Assembly (NCBI RefSeq): GCF_019720915.1
Contig: NZ_JAHKSI010000002.1
Coordinates: forward strand, 62,001 to 126,000
Direction of reading: 5' to 3'
Length of the DNA stretch: 64,000 nucleotides
DNA from: Alkalihalobacillus sp. TS-13
Lineage (GTDB): Bacteria > Bacillota > Bacilli > Bacillales > Fictibacillaceae
Of this stretch, positions 33,735 to 42,090 are shown in pieces (the first letter of the stretch is position 1; each line of letters starts with the position of its first letter). The notes beneath the pieces were generated by a model, which saw only the letters and a program-made list of their open reading frames with translations, did no database searches and was not told the origin of the DNA. The position numbers and the translations under genes are program-made.

Positions 33735-34715
33735 CTAGTAACTTGTATTTTGACTGGACAATTCAAGTGATTTTTCTCTTCGTTTCTTCAGGGCAATGAG
33801 GCTGATCATTTCAAATGCAATTGCTGAAGCAAGCGCTGCGGTTATTTCCCCATGATCATAGGCCGGAAGTACTTCCACCAAATCAAAGCCGACAATGTTT
33901 AACCCATCGAGACCACGTACATATTCAAGTGCTTCATGACTGGTTGGGCCTGCAACTTCTGGTGTTCCTGTCCCTGGTGCAAAAGCAGGATCTACGAAAT
34001 CGATATCGTAGGTGACAAACACCGGGCGATCGTCAGCTACACGTTGGTGGATACGACGGAGCACTTCTTCCTGACCGAGTTTTCTGACTTCCTTCATCGG
34101 GATGACTTCAAACCCAAGATCACGTGCATCCTCAATGTCTTCTGGTCCATATAGCGGTCCGCGCATGCCGACTTGAATCGAATGGTCGACGTCGATCAAC
34201 CCTTCTTCAACTGCTCTTCTGAATGGCGTTCCGTGCATATATTTTTCACCGTAATAATTGTCCCATGTGTCCCCATGAGAATCGAAATGCACGAGTGAGA
34301 TCGGGCCATGTTTCTTATAAAAAGCCCTGAGGTTTCCGAGTGAGATCGAATGGTCACCGCCGATTATGATCGGGGTAATATCGTTATCGAGAATAGGCTT
34401 CAACCCTTCTACGATATTGTCATAGGATCGATGGATGTTACCCGGTACGACGTCAATGTCTCCATAATCAACGCCAGAACAATAATCAAAAATATTAATC
34501 TCTTGATCCGGGTTGTAAGGACGTAGCAGTACGGAGAAGTTCCGTACATGCTGAGGACCGTAACGTGTACCGACCCGGTTGGAAGCCGCTGTATCAAATG
34601 GGACGCCGACAATGACAAAATCCACGTCCTCTGTTGTCTGTATGTTTTCCAATCTCATAAAGGTTCTCACACCTGTAAAACGTGGTGATTTAGAAGAATC
34701 TTTCGGTTGATACAT
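33735..34715 (-). CDS. Ureohydrolase: guanidinobutyrase/agmatinase family
   Basis: Ureohydrolases split a guanidino compound into urea and an amine using two metal ions. The 326-residue protein has every ligand: H122 (GGDHS), D145-H147-D149 (HFDSHGDT) and D237-D239 (VTYDIDFVDP). It is longer than SpeB of the polyamine operon (~290) and its extended N-terminus (MYQPKDSSKSPRFTGVRTFMR) resembles guanidinobutyrase/guanidine hydrolase-type members. Downstream partner of a GABA-type aminotransferase, with a sigma-54 activator and transporter upstream, so 4-guanidinobutyrate to GABA plus urea is the likeliest reaction (inference). Agmatine is the main alternative. Confidence 0.85.
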   Translation of the reverse strand: MYQPKDSSKSPRFTGVRTFMRLENIQTTEDVDFVIVGVPFDTAASNRVGTRYGPQHVRNFSVLLRPYNPDQEINIFDYCSGVDYGDIDVVPGNIHRSYDNIVEGLKPILDNDITPIIIGGDHSISLGNLRAFYKKHGPISLVHFDSHGDTWDNYYGEKYMHGTPFRRAVEEGLIDVDHSIQVGMRGPLYGPEDIEDARDLGFEVIPMKEVRKLGQEEVLRRIHQRVADDRPVFVTYDIDFVDPAFAPGTGTPEVAGPTSHEALEYVRGLDGLNIVGFDLVEVLPAYDHGEITAALASAIAFEMISLIALKKRREKSLELSSQNTSY

Positions 34716-34793
34716 GGAATCACTCCTAATCTATTTCTGGGTGTTTCTATTAAAACACCAAGTTTCCCTCATATACAAACTCATGTTTCATAG

Positions 34794-36101
34794 TTAAGCA
34801 TGCTGCGTTTTACGATTTCTAGCAGAGAATTTTTCCAGTGCTTCATCAAGCATAGCGATACCGTCATCGATTTGTTCCTTCGAGACACTTAATGGCGGTA
34901 TCATCCGGATCACTTCGCCTTTATTTCCACATAGATAAAACAAGACACCTTCCTGCAACGCGTAATCAAGGATTTCCAGTACTGCTTCCCCATCAGGCTC
35001 TCCGCTTTCCTGGTCTCTGATTTCAATACCGATCATAAGACCCAGAGAACGTATTTTTCCGATCACCTCGTGTTTTTCCTTTAGCTGTTCTAATTTTTGT
35101 GTTGCGTAAGAACTGATGAATCTTGTGTTTTCAAGAAGATTTTCTTCCCTGATCACCTCAATCGTTGCCAATGCCGCTTCACAGGCCAAAGGGTTCCCGC
35201 CAAATGTGGTTGCATGGCTCCCAAGCGGCCACTGTTTCATCAAATACTGTGATGCTGCTGTTACACCAATTGGAAGTCCGGATGCGATTCCTTTTGCCAT
35301 CGCCATGATATCCGGCTCCACCTCAAACGTATTTGCAGCAAACCAGTTCCCTGTCCGGCCAAAGCCTGTCTGTACTTCATCAAAAATGAGCAGGATATCA
35401 TGATGGTCACACAGTTCCCGGATCTTTTTCACCCAGCTTTTAGGTGGAACAATGTACCCACCTTCTCCGAGGACTGGTTCCAGAATAACAGCCGCCACTT
35501 CATCTGAAGGGACTACATGCTGAAATAATTCGGTAAATTCTCTTTCAAGTTTTGCGATCGCTTCCTGTTCTGTTTCTTCAGGATTATAATAAGAAAGCTG
35601 ATAGGTCAAACCGTTCGGCTGCAGATACTTGCGGTATTTGCTTTTCGATGTACTTACGCCGAGCGAACCGAGTGTTCGTCCGTGAAAGCAGCCTCTGAAT
35701 GATAAGACATACGGGCGTTTCGTCACATGCTTGGCTAACTTCAACGCACCTTCAACTGCTTCAGTACCACTGTTTCCGAAGAAAAAACAGTCAATGTCAC
35801 CAGGTGCGATTTCAGCAAGTTCATCAGCTAATTTTAAAATGGAATCATACATGATGACCCCGGAAGGTCCATGAAGTAGTTTATCAGCACCATTTTTGAT
35901 CGCTTCGACTACTTTCGGATGGCGATGCCCCACATTCGTGACAGCTATGCCTGATGTAAAATCAAGATATTTTTTACCGTCCAGCCCCCAGTAGTAACAG
36001 CCTTCTTCTTTTACGACTGGTAAATTCGGGTGATCTTTCGCCATGCTCGGTGCAAGACGCGAGGATAATCGTTCCAAGCGTCCGTCCCATTGTTGTGTCA
36101 T
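34794..36101 (-). CDS. gabT: Class III aminotransferase, probably 4-aminobutyrate aminotransferase
   Basis: This PLP enzyme would move the amino group of GABA to 2-oxoglutarate, giving succinate semialdehyde. The 435-residue protein has the class III signature: '[19 protein letters not shown]', '[12 protein letters not shown]', '[14 protein letters not shown]' and the Schiff-base K270 in '[13 protein letters not shown]'. Related ornithine or acetylornithine aminotransferases are somewhat shorter, and the neighbouring ureohydrolase supports GABA. It lies 78 bases before the ureohydrolase on the same strand. No succinate-semialdehyde dehydrogenase is in the window. Confidence 0.83.
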   Translation of the reverse strand: MTQQWDGRLERLSSRLAPSMAKDHPNLPVVKEEGCYYWGLDGKKYLDFTSGIAVTNVGHRHPKVVEAIKNGADKLLHGPSGVIMYDSILKLADELAEIAPGDIDCFFFGNSGTEAVEGALKLAKHVTKRPYVLSFRGCFHGRTLGSLGVSTSKSKYRKYLQPNGLTYQLSYYNPEETEQEAIAKLEREFTELFQHVVPSDEVAAVILEPVLGEGGYIVPPKSWVKKIRELCDHHDILLIFDEVQTGFGRTGNWFAANTFEVEPDIMAMAKGIASGLPIGVTAASQYLMKQWPLGSHATTFGGNPLACEAALATIEVIREENLLENTRFISSYATQKLEQLKEKHEVIGKIRSLGLMIGIEIRDQESGEPDGEAVLEILDYALQEGVLFYLCGNKGEVIRMIPPLSVSKEQIDDGIAMLDEALEKFSARNRKTQHA

Positions 36102-36170
36102 ATCTATCTCTCCTACATCAAATTAGTTATAGATAATTAAAAAGTAAAATCTTCACATAACCTTAAACCG

Positions 36171-36420
36171 GTGAAATTCACGACACTCCTGCGGGAAAAG
36201 CGAGCCAAGCTATACCCCACAGATTTAAGGATCTTCGACTGACAGTCTGTGCAAGTGAGCGAGGAAGCTTTAATACAGGGAAGTGATGTCTAGATCAGCA
36301 ACCAGTTACTTGGATCACTTCAAACTTCCTCCGGCGGCGACAGCCTCCTCGTAAGTTTTCCAGTGCTAATCGGGTCGCTTCCGCTTTTCGTTTGCCCCCG
36401 GGAAGGGAGTGAATTTCGTG
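36171..36420. repeat. Dispersed intergenic element with inverted ends (copy 2, ~250 bp)
   Basis: Same orientation as 23903-24212, with ends GTGAAATTCACGACACTCC and GGGAGTGAATTTCG and the shared inner strings CTCCTGCGGGAAAAGCGAGCC and CACTTGGATCACTTC-type segments. It sits between gabT and the YjiH gene, splitting the sigma-54 cluster, and may end the upstream transcript. Confidence 0.8.
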
Positions 36421-36427
36421 AAATCAA

Positions 36428-37831
36428 TCAAAAGAAGAATACGTGTGCCATGACGACGATGATCGGCAAGGTGATGATTGTACGTTGTAAGAAGATGACC
36501 ACCAGTTCAAATAGATTCAAAGGAATTTTCGATTTGAGCAACAGGATCCCGACTTCAGACATGTAGATCAACTGTGTCAATGAGATTCCTGCGATGACAA
36601 ACCTCGTCAGCTCACTTTCAATCGATTTCCCTACTACTGCCGGCAGGAACATGTCCGCAAACCCTACAAGCATCGCAGGTGCAGCCGCTTTAGCTTCCGG
36701 TAGCTGCATAAGCTCCAGGATTGGAACGAATGGATAAGCCAGATAGTCGAATACAGGTGTGAATTCAGCTAGTACAAGCGCAATCGTTCCAAGTGCCATT
36801 ACAAGTGGGATCAAACCGAACCAAATATCAAGCACATTCTGGAACCCGCTGACTACCACGTTTTTCGCACTTTTCACTTCACTGGCTTTTCCGACTGCTT
36901 TATCTACAGCCCACTGGGAACGGGAAACACCATCTGGTACGTCTTCTGAAATCTGTTTTCCGACCGGTTCATAGTAAGTTTCTTCTTTTCTAGATAACGG
37001 TGGAATTCGCGGACAGATGACCGCTGCAATCAACCCTGATACCACCACCGTCAGGTAAAATGGAACAAACATATGATCCAAGCCGATGAAACTGATCACG
37101 ACGAGACTGAAGGCGATGGATGCGACAGAAAAGTTCGTCGCGATGACCGCAGCTTCCCGCTTCGAGTAATAACCTTCCTCATATTGCTTTGTTGTGATCA
37201 AGACTCCAACTGTGCCGCTTCCCATCCAGGAAGCCATTGCATCGATGGAAGAACGTCCTGGAAGTTTGAACAACGGGCGCATGATCTTCCGTACCACGGT
37301 TCCGATGTATTCCATAAGTCCGAAATCGAGTAATAGCGGCATCAATAGTCCGGCAAATAGAAACCATGTTGTTAATACCGGAACAAGTGAGAATAAGACT
37401 GTGCCCCCGGTAAAATCGGACCAAATGAATTCTGGACCGAGCTGGTTCAAGGTCATGATCGCAAAGACCGATCCAAGTACGCGCATCGTTATCCAGAAAC
37501 CACTCACATTAAACAAATCATCGAGAAAACGTGAACGTACGATCCAATCGGGTTGCATGAACCTTCCTACAAATGAAAGCACCACGGATAAAATCAAGAC
37601 CGCTGTCATAAATAATGGTAAATGAGGATTGAAGACTGCTTGCAGGCTTTCTGCTAAAACCCCGACACCGATTGTCCACTTTCCCTGATATGGTATAGGC
37701 ACTAAAAACAAGAAGAGTCCCAGCAGCGATGGAATAATGAATTTCAGCCTGTCCCTTGACGAATAAGAAACAGGCTGTTCTGTGATGTCTTGTTCAAACA
37801 CCACTTTTCTTTCAGCTCTCACAATATTCAT
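36428..37831 (-). CDS. YjiH-family transporter (nucleoside-recognition Gate domains)
   Basis: A 467-residue membrane protein with about ten helices and two Gate-type repeats: 'LLMPLLLDFGLMEYIGTVVRKIMRPLFKLPGRSSIDAMASWMGSG' (cut here across ~170-215) and its partner 'MLVGFADMFLPAVVGKSIES' near 395. YjiH proteins are thought to move small nitrogenous compounds; none is firmly assigned. It is the first gene after a perfect -24/-12 promoter and lies beside an activator, so it probably imports the compound that the ureohydrolase or aminotransferase uses. AGAAAGGATG gives the ATG start. Confidence 0.83.
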   Translation of the reverse strand: MNIVRAERKVVFEQDITEQPVSYSSRDRLKFIIPSLLGLFLFLVPIPYQGKWTIGVGVLAESLQAVFNPHLPLFMTAVLILSVVLSFVGRFMQPDWIVRSRFLDDLFNVSGFWITMRVLGSVFAIMTLNQLGPEFIWSDFTGGTVLFSLVPVLTTWFLFAGLLMPLLLDFGLMEYIGTVVRKIMRPLFKLPGRSSIDAMASWMGSGTVGVLITTKQYEEGYYSKREAAVIATNFSVASIAFSLVVISFIGLDHMFVPFYLTVVVSGLIAAVICPRIPPLSRKEETYYEPVGKQISEDVPDGVSRSQWAVDKAVGKASEVKSAKNVVVSGFQNVLDIWFGLIPLVMALGTIALVLAEFTPVFDYLAYPFVPILELMQLPEAKAAAPAMLVGFADMFLPAVVGKSIESELTRFVIAGISLTQLIYMSEVGILLLKSKIPLNLFELVVIFLQRTIITLPIIVVMAHVFFF

Positions 37832-37873
37832 CCTTTCTGATTTGGATCACGAATTTGGTTTTACCAATATTAA

Positions 37874-37890
37874 TGCAAGTTTCATGCCAA
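37874..37890 (-). promoter_or_regulatory. Sigma-54 (-24/-12) promoter of the YjiH gene
   Basis: On the minus strand the sequence is TTGGCATGAAACTTGCA, with the GG and GC doublets ten bases apart and only one departure from the consensus. It lies just past the activator gene's stop and about 30 bases of leader before the transporter start. Confidence 0.88.
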
Positions 37891-37892
37891 AT

Positions 37893-39272
37893 TCACTTTA
37901 TTCCGTATTCTTTAAATTTTCTGACGACAGAAGGTTGACTGATACCTAGATGTTTTGCAACCTCCGTCGTAGTTTTATAGTTTTGCTTCGCTTCTATCAG
38001 TACGCGTTTTTCTACCTGTTTTAAAGTTTTTTTCAATGGCTGGTGTCCCTGATTGGCTGGAACGTGTTCATTTCTTTCTTTGACGTAAGACTCCGGTAAA
38101 TCGTGGATCGAAATGATTGGAGAGGGGGATGTCACCACGATACGTTCAATCAAATTCATCAACTCACGTACATTCCCCTTCCACTCGTTGTTCAATAATT
38201 GTTGCATCACCGCTTCATCCAATTCCCTCTCCCGGTTATGTTTTCTGGAGAATAGATCAAGGAAATGCTTGATTAACAGCATGATATCAACTGATCGTTC
38301 TCGAAGTGGCGGGATCGTGATCGGGATGACGTTCAACCGATAATAGAGGTCTTTTCTGAACTTCTTCTCATCAACCAGTGCCTCGAGCGGTTGGTTCGTC
38401 GCGGAAATCAAACGGAAATCAACTTTTCTCACCTTCGTACCCCCGACCCGGTAGAAGGACTTCTCCTGTATGAATTTCAGTACTTTTACCTGATGTTCGA
38501 GAGGCAATTCACCGATTTCATCAAGAAATAATGTTCCTCCTTCTGCAAGTTCAACAAGCCCCATTTTCCCATTGCTGCTTGCACCGGAGAATGAGCCGCC
38601 TTCATATCCGAAAAACTCAGCCTCAAAAAGCGAGTGTGGAATCGCACCACAGTTCACCTCGATGAACGGCTTGTTTTTCCTTGGACTCTGGTTATGGATG
38701 TACTTCGCAAGTTGTGTTTTCCCCACACCTGACTCGCCAAGGAGAAGGACGTTCACATCCACTTCTGCCACCTGGCTTGCAACCATCAGGCACCTTTCCA
38801 TTTCCCTATCCTTCGTAATGATTCCATCGTTGTTGAAGTTTTGATTACGTAATCTTTTCAGTTCATTTTTTACTCGGTCCATCTCATCTTGCATTTCAAA
38901 GAAATAGCTCTTCATTTTCATCAATTCCGTAATATCGTGTGAATAGCTTACTACACGCCAGAGCTCCCCATCCTGGTTACATACTGGAACACCGGTGACC
39001 AGGAGCTTTTTGCCGTTATGAGTGGATTGTACAATTGTCTGTTTCTCTTTGGTTTTCAATACCAACGGAGTGATGATCGGTGTAAAAACCCCTTCCCGTT
39101 CAAGGTCATAGACCGAACGGCCAAGTAGATCATCGGGCTCGATGTCATAAATGCTGCTGGTCGTATCGGTCACTTTTAAAATCGTACCATCTAAATTGGT
39201 GACGAGAATGTCATCTTTCAAAGAATGGAGCATGACTTCATTTTCATCGAAATTTTTTTGTTTTTCTTCCAT
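37893..39272 (-). CDS. Sigma-54-dependent transcriptional activator with PAS domain
   Basis: A 459-residue enhancer-binding protein. A PAS domain (residues ~10-120) likely senses a small molecule; a coiled linker (~125-150) follows. The AAA+ domain (~155-390) has Walker A GESGVGKT, Walker B GGTLFLDEIGE and an arginine-finger region, and a C-terminal helix-turn-helix (~425-455, TTEVAKHLGISQPSVVRKFKEYG). The sigma-54-contacting loop reads GSFSGA instead of GAFTGA. It probably activates the adjacent -24/-12 promoter, as GabR does for the gab cluster of B. thuringiensis (analogy only). Two identical-looking palindromes lie upstream of its own gene. Confidence 0.9.
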   Translation of the reverse strand: MEEKQKNFDENEVMLHSLKDDILVTNLDGTILKVTDTTSSIYDIEPDDLLGRSVYDLEREGVFTPIITPLVLKTKEKQTIVQSTHNGKKLLVTGVPVCNQDGELWRVVSYSHDITELMKMKSYFFEMQDEMDRVKNELKRLRNQNFNNDGIITKDREMERCLMVASQVAEVDVNVLLLGESGVGKTQLAKYIHNQSPRKNKPFIEVNCGAIPHSLFEAEFFGYEGGSFSGASSNGKMGLVELAEGGTLFLDEIGELPLEHQVKVLKFIQEKSFYRVGGTKVRKVDFRLISATNQPLEALVDEKKFRKDLYYRLNVIPITIPPLRERSVDIMLLIKHFLDLFSRKHNRERELDEAVMQQLLNNEWKGNVRELMNLIERIVVTSPSPIISIHDLPESYVKERNEHVPANQGHQPLKKTLKQVEKRVLIEAKQNYKTTTEVAKHLGISQPSVVRKFKEYGIK

Positions 39273-39309
39273 AAGTAGACGATTACTCCTTTCACGAGAC
39301 AGCTTGTAT

Positions 39310-39384
39310 TATTCATTTTTGAATAGATTATCAGCTTAATAGCTTTCATAGCAGGACAAACCTATTATTATTCATTTCTGAATA
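39310..39384. promoter_or_regulatory. Two palindromes upstream of the activator gene
   Basis: TATTCATTTTTGAATA at 39310-39325 and TATTCATTTCTGAATA at 39369-39384, 59 bases apart centre to centre. Each has TATTCA/TGAATA arms. They could be operators for this activator or for another regulator. The rest of the gap 39273-39623 is AT-rich and shows nothing else. Confidence 0.55.
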
Positions 39385-39623
39385 TTATTTATTTTTAAAT
39401 ATAACGTAAAGAGGACATTTTCTCAAAGGTTCTCCAAGATATCACGTTGGATTGTCGGTGAAATTTCTTTGCATTTGGTGTAAAAAAGTAACCTCTGGCC
39501 GGATTAGCTTCCAAACCCGCCGGAATAACGAAGCCAAAGTATTTATTGCATAAAAATAATAGACAATTCTCCTCCGCTTCCAACATACATTTATACGAGA
39601 CAAGCTGATTAAGGAGGGATTTT

Positions 39624-40067
39624 GTGAAGGTTTTATTCATCCCCAAGAAATGGGGTTTATTTATCGCTATCTGTATCTTCCTCGGTTTTGGAACATGGTA
39701 CATGGTAAAGCCGGAAGTTGTGGAGACTATTGGGACAGCATCTGCAGAAAAGAAAGTCATTAATATGGTTACCGGGGAATTAAAATCGACAATGGATAAC
39801 GGAGAGGAAATTGAAGCTTACCGTTGGGACCCTGGAACCATTTATATTCCCCATGATAAACCCGTTGAACTGAGCATATTTGGAGTAAACGGTAAAGAAC
39901 ATCCATTTTATATTGAAGGTACTAACATTAAAGGAACAGTTAAAAAAGGCGAAGAAACCATTTTACAACTGCATTTTAAAAAAGAAGGAATTTACAGGCT
40001 TATTTGCAAAACACACCCTGATATCGGACATAATGGTCCGATGATCGCTTATATTGTAGTCGATTAG
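39624..40067 (+). CDS. Membrane-anchored cupredoxin-like protein
   Basis: A 147-residue protein with one N-terminal helix (residues ~9-27) and an outer beta-sandwich. Possible copper ligands are His in 'GKEHPFYIEG' and Cys-x2-His...Met in 'LICKTHPDIGHNGPMI' near the C-terminus, a type-1-like arrangement with an enlarged His-Met loop. Such proteins carry electrons or bind copper at the membrane face. It starts with GTG after AAGGAGGG, stands alone and has its own terminator. Its partner is unknown. Confidence 0.78.
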   Translation: MKVLFIPKKWGLFIAICIFLGFGTWYMVKPEVVETIGTASAEKKVINMVTGELKSTMDNGEEIEAYRWDPGTIYIPHDKPVELSIFGVNGKEHPFYIEGTNIKGTVKKGEETILQLHFKKEGIYRLICKTHPDIGHNGPMIAYIVVD

Positions 40068-40095
40068 CCAATCAAATCTTATATTTTCAAATACT

Positions 40096-40131
40096 AAAAG
40101 GCGAACCTATTTACTTAGGTGTACGCCTTTT
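40096..40131 (+). terminator. Terminator of the cupredoxin gene
   Basis: AAAAGGCGAACCTA pairs with TAGGTGTACGCCTTTT. Confidence 0.85.
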
Positions 40132-40216
40132 AATACGTTGATTTGCTAATGATGATAATGGTCTGTTTACTTTCTTTTAAACAATAAAGTTAAACGAAAA
40201 AAGTTGTTACCAATAC

Positions 40217-40277
40217 TTGACAGGACACCTTGTAGTGTCATATTATAGTTATATAAAATATGACACCATTAAGTGTC
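40217..40277 (+). promoter_or_regulatory. Promoter with two ArsR-type operators
   Basis: TTGACA (40217-40222), 18 bases, TATTAT (40241-40246). Two palindromes GACACCTTGTAGTGTC (40224-40239, in the spacer) and GACACCATTAAGTGTC (40262-40277, just after the expected start) flank the -10 box, an ideal layout for repression. Confidence 0.82.
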
Positions 40278-40309
40278 TAATCTAGACAAAGATAAGGAGA
40301 AGGGTGGAA

Positions 40310-40645
40310 TTGAATAAGAAAAGCGAAACGAGAGATGTTTATAGCGCTGTTGCCGATCCTACACGTCGTAAATTACTTCGGTTATTGGCTGAAACAGGTG
40401 AGTCCCCCCTCCATATGTTGACTCCGCATTTCCAAATGGGACGTACAGCTGTTTCAAAACATTTGTCAATCCTAAAGGATGCAGATTTGGTAAAGGAGAA
40501 AAAAGTCGGACGGGAAACCCGTTATCGACTTAACGCTGAACCACTCAAAGAAATTGAAGACTGGGTATCCTTTTACACGAAATTCTGGAATAAAAGAGCG
40601 GAACTTTTACGTCAATTATTACAGGAGGAAAAGAATGAAACCTGA
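40310..40645 (+). CDS. ArsR-family repressor (SdpR-like)
   Basis: A 111-residue winged helix protein ('YSAVADPTRRKLLRLLAETGESPLHMLTPHF', recognition helix 'MGRTAVSKHLSILKDADLVKEKKVGRETRYRL'). It lacks the metal-binding ELCVCD motif of ArsR, resembling the non-metal SdpR-like branch found beside SRPBCC genes. TTG at 40310 is preferred, nine bases from AAGGAGA; a GTG six bases upstream is closer than usual. Palindromes around its promoter suggest autorepression. It overlaps the next gene by eleven bases and leads a three-gene operon. Confidence 0.88.
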   Translation: MNKKSETRDVYSAVADPTRRKLLRLLAETGESPLHMLTPHFQMGRTAVSKHLSILKDADLVKEKKVGRETRYRLNAEPLKEIEDWVSFYTKFWNKRAELLRQLLQEEKNET

Positions 40646-41045
40646 AATTTCACTGGATTTCCAATTTGACAGTTCGATCGAGAAGGTATGGCATGCGTTA
40701 ACCGACTCAACTATGCTGGCGAAATGGGTAATGGATAACAACTTCAAACCGATTGTCGGTCACAAATTCCAGTTTCGTACTGAGCCGACTAAGCATTGGA
40801 ATGGAATTGTCGATTCTGAAGTGCTAGTTGTAGAGGAGCCTTACAGATTGTCCTACACCTGGGTTACTGCAGGTGAAGACACAACGGTTACGTGGACATT
40901 GAAAAAGATTGAAGATGATACCCATCTACATCTTGAACATACCGGATTCCAGAGTGAAAGCCTTTCATACAATGGTGCAAAATACGGATGGGTAAAGATG
41001 GGAACTGAACTTGAAACGCTGTTAGCAAGATTTCAATTAAATTAA
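40635..41045 (+). CDS. SRPBCC (AHSA1-like) domain protein
   Basis: A 136-residue protein of the START/Bet v1-like fold: 'FQFDSSIEKVWHALTDSTMLAKWV' at the start, 'YRLSYTWV...TTVTWTLKKIEDDTHLHLEHTGF' in the middle, and a long C-terminal helix. Such proteins bind hydrophobic ligands, and often pair with an ArsR regulator, as here. The start is the ATG after CAGGAGG inside the end of the arsR gene; a longer open frame upstream (40554) only overlaps arsR. Ligand unknown. Confidence 0.87.
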   Translation: MKPEISLDFQFDSSIEKVWHALTDSTMLAKWVMDNNFKPIVGHKFQFRTEPTKHWNGIVDSEVLVVEEPYRLSYTWVTAGEDTTVTWTLKKIEDDTHLHLEHTGFQSESLSYNGAKYGWVKMGTELETLLARFQLN

Positions 41046-41058
41046 GGAGGAGAATTCA

Positions 41059-41427
41059 ATGGATGTAATTTCCATCATTCTTCAAAGTTTGTTGGCGGCT
41101 TACTTTTTATTTTCAGGGAGTGCTAAGGTGATAGGGGCGAAATACTGGACCGATATTTTCGATGAGCTTAGGCTGCCACAATGGTTTCGTGCCATTACCG
41201 GTTTCGTCCAGTTAATCGGAGCAGCTGCATTGGTCATTGGGTATTGGTATGGAGGGGTTGTGGTATGGGCAGGCATTTGGCTGGGCATTACAATGTTGAT
41301 GGCATGCCTTGCGCATCTAAGGGTAAAAGATCCATTCGGCAAAGCGGCACCTGCCATCGTATTTCTTGTCTTAGTCCTCACACTATTCATCATGAATGCA
41401 AACGACCTGATGCTTCCCTTATCATGA
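41059..41427 (+). CDS. DoxX-family membrane protein
   Basis: A 122-residue protein with four helices and the DoxX-like opening 'SLLAAYFLFSGSAKVIG' plus 'GAAALVIGYWYGGVVVWAGIWLGITMLMACLAHLRVKDP'. The function of small DoxX proteins is unclear; redox or quinone-linked roles have been proposed. It is 13 bases after the SRPBCC gene, with AAGGAGGAG before ATG, and ends the operon. Confidence 0.85.
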   Translation: MDVISIILQSLLAAYFLFSGSAKVIGAKYWTDIFDELRLPQWFRAITGFVQLIGAAALVIGYWYGGVVVWAGIWLGITMLMACLAHLRVKDPFGKAAPAIVFLVLVLTLFIMNANDLMLPLS

Positions 41428-41449
41428 CATCCAGCTAAAACATGATCAC

Positions 41450-41482
41450 AAAATAACTGCCCTCACAGTGCAGTTATTTTTG
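41450..41482. terminator. Bidirectional terminator
   Basis: AAAATAACTGC pairs with GCAGTTATTTTT. It serves the ArsR-SRPBCC-DoxX operon and perhaps the convergent gene at 41543. Confidence 0.88.
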
Positions 41483-41542
41483 TGTGTATGTAAACTATTA
41501 ATCTATATGAGCAGTTTTATCATAGCCCAGTTATCCCTGTTA

Positions 41543-41992
41543 TCAAAACCATCCAAAGAAGTTGGTTGTAAACATAGAAATGGTTACTATTGAAAGGAAC
41601 ACTAATTGAAGGATCGTATAAATATGATCATTTCTATTTTCCGCATATCTCTTCTTCATAATTGCTCGAACCCCTTCAGTAGCAATTATTAATGCAAAGA
41701 CAAGAATATGAGTTTCCAAGAACCAGATTCTGTCCATAGGGTCACGCGTGACGTTAGTAAATGCACCGAAAAACAAAACGCCAATAAAACTAAACCGAAT
41801 TACCCAATCTATTTTTCTATGTCGTTCATTTACATGGTCAAATGAAGAGAAAGTCTTCTTATCAACCTTTAGCCATCTTCTCATTACGGCATTAAATGCT
41901 ATTGCCAATAATGTCACTATGAGCAGTAGCAGAATTAACTTTAACCAAAACATTGGTTCAATCCCATACAAAAAATCCCCCATTCTTCCCAT
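41543..41992 (-). CDS. DUF4181 membrane protein
   Basis: A 149-residue protein with four helices and the DUF4181 core 'MRRWLKVDKKTFSSFDHVNERHRKIDWVIRFSFI' linking helices 1 and 2, as in other Bacillus members. Family function is unknown. Its first two Met codons are four apart and either could start. Standing alone. Confidence 0.8.
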   Translation of the reverse strand: MGRMGDFLYGIEPMFWLKLILLLLIVTLLAIAFNAVMRRWLKVDKKTFSSFDHVNERHRKIDWVIRFSFIGVLFFGAFTNVTRDPMDRIWFLETHILVFALIIATEGVRAIMKKRYAENRNDHIYTILQLVFLSIVTISMFTTNFFGWF

Positions 41993-42090
41993 CTATTATT
42001 AAAGGAAAACGGCCCGTACCATTCACGAGCCATTTTTCATCCCTGATTTAGATTTTGCACTCGAGTTATTTCTTTTACTATTATTTCGAC

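Noticed and set aside
39395-39760. 121-codon minus-strand frame
   Set aside because: It runs antisense to the cupredoxin gene and through its promoter; no ribosome binding site.
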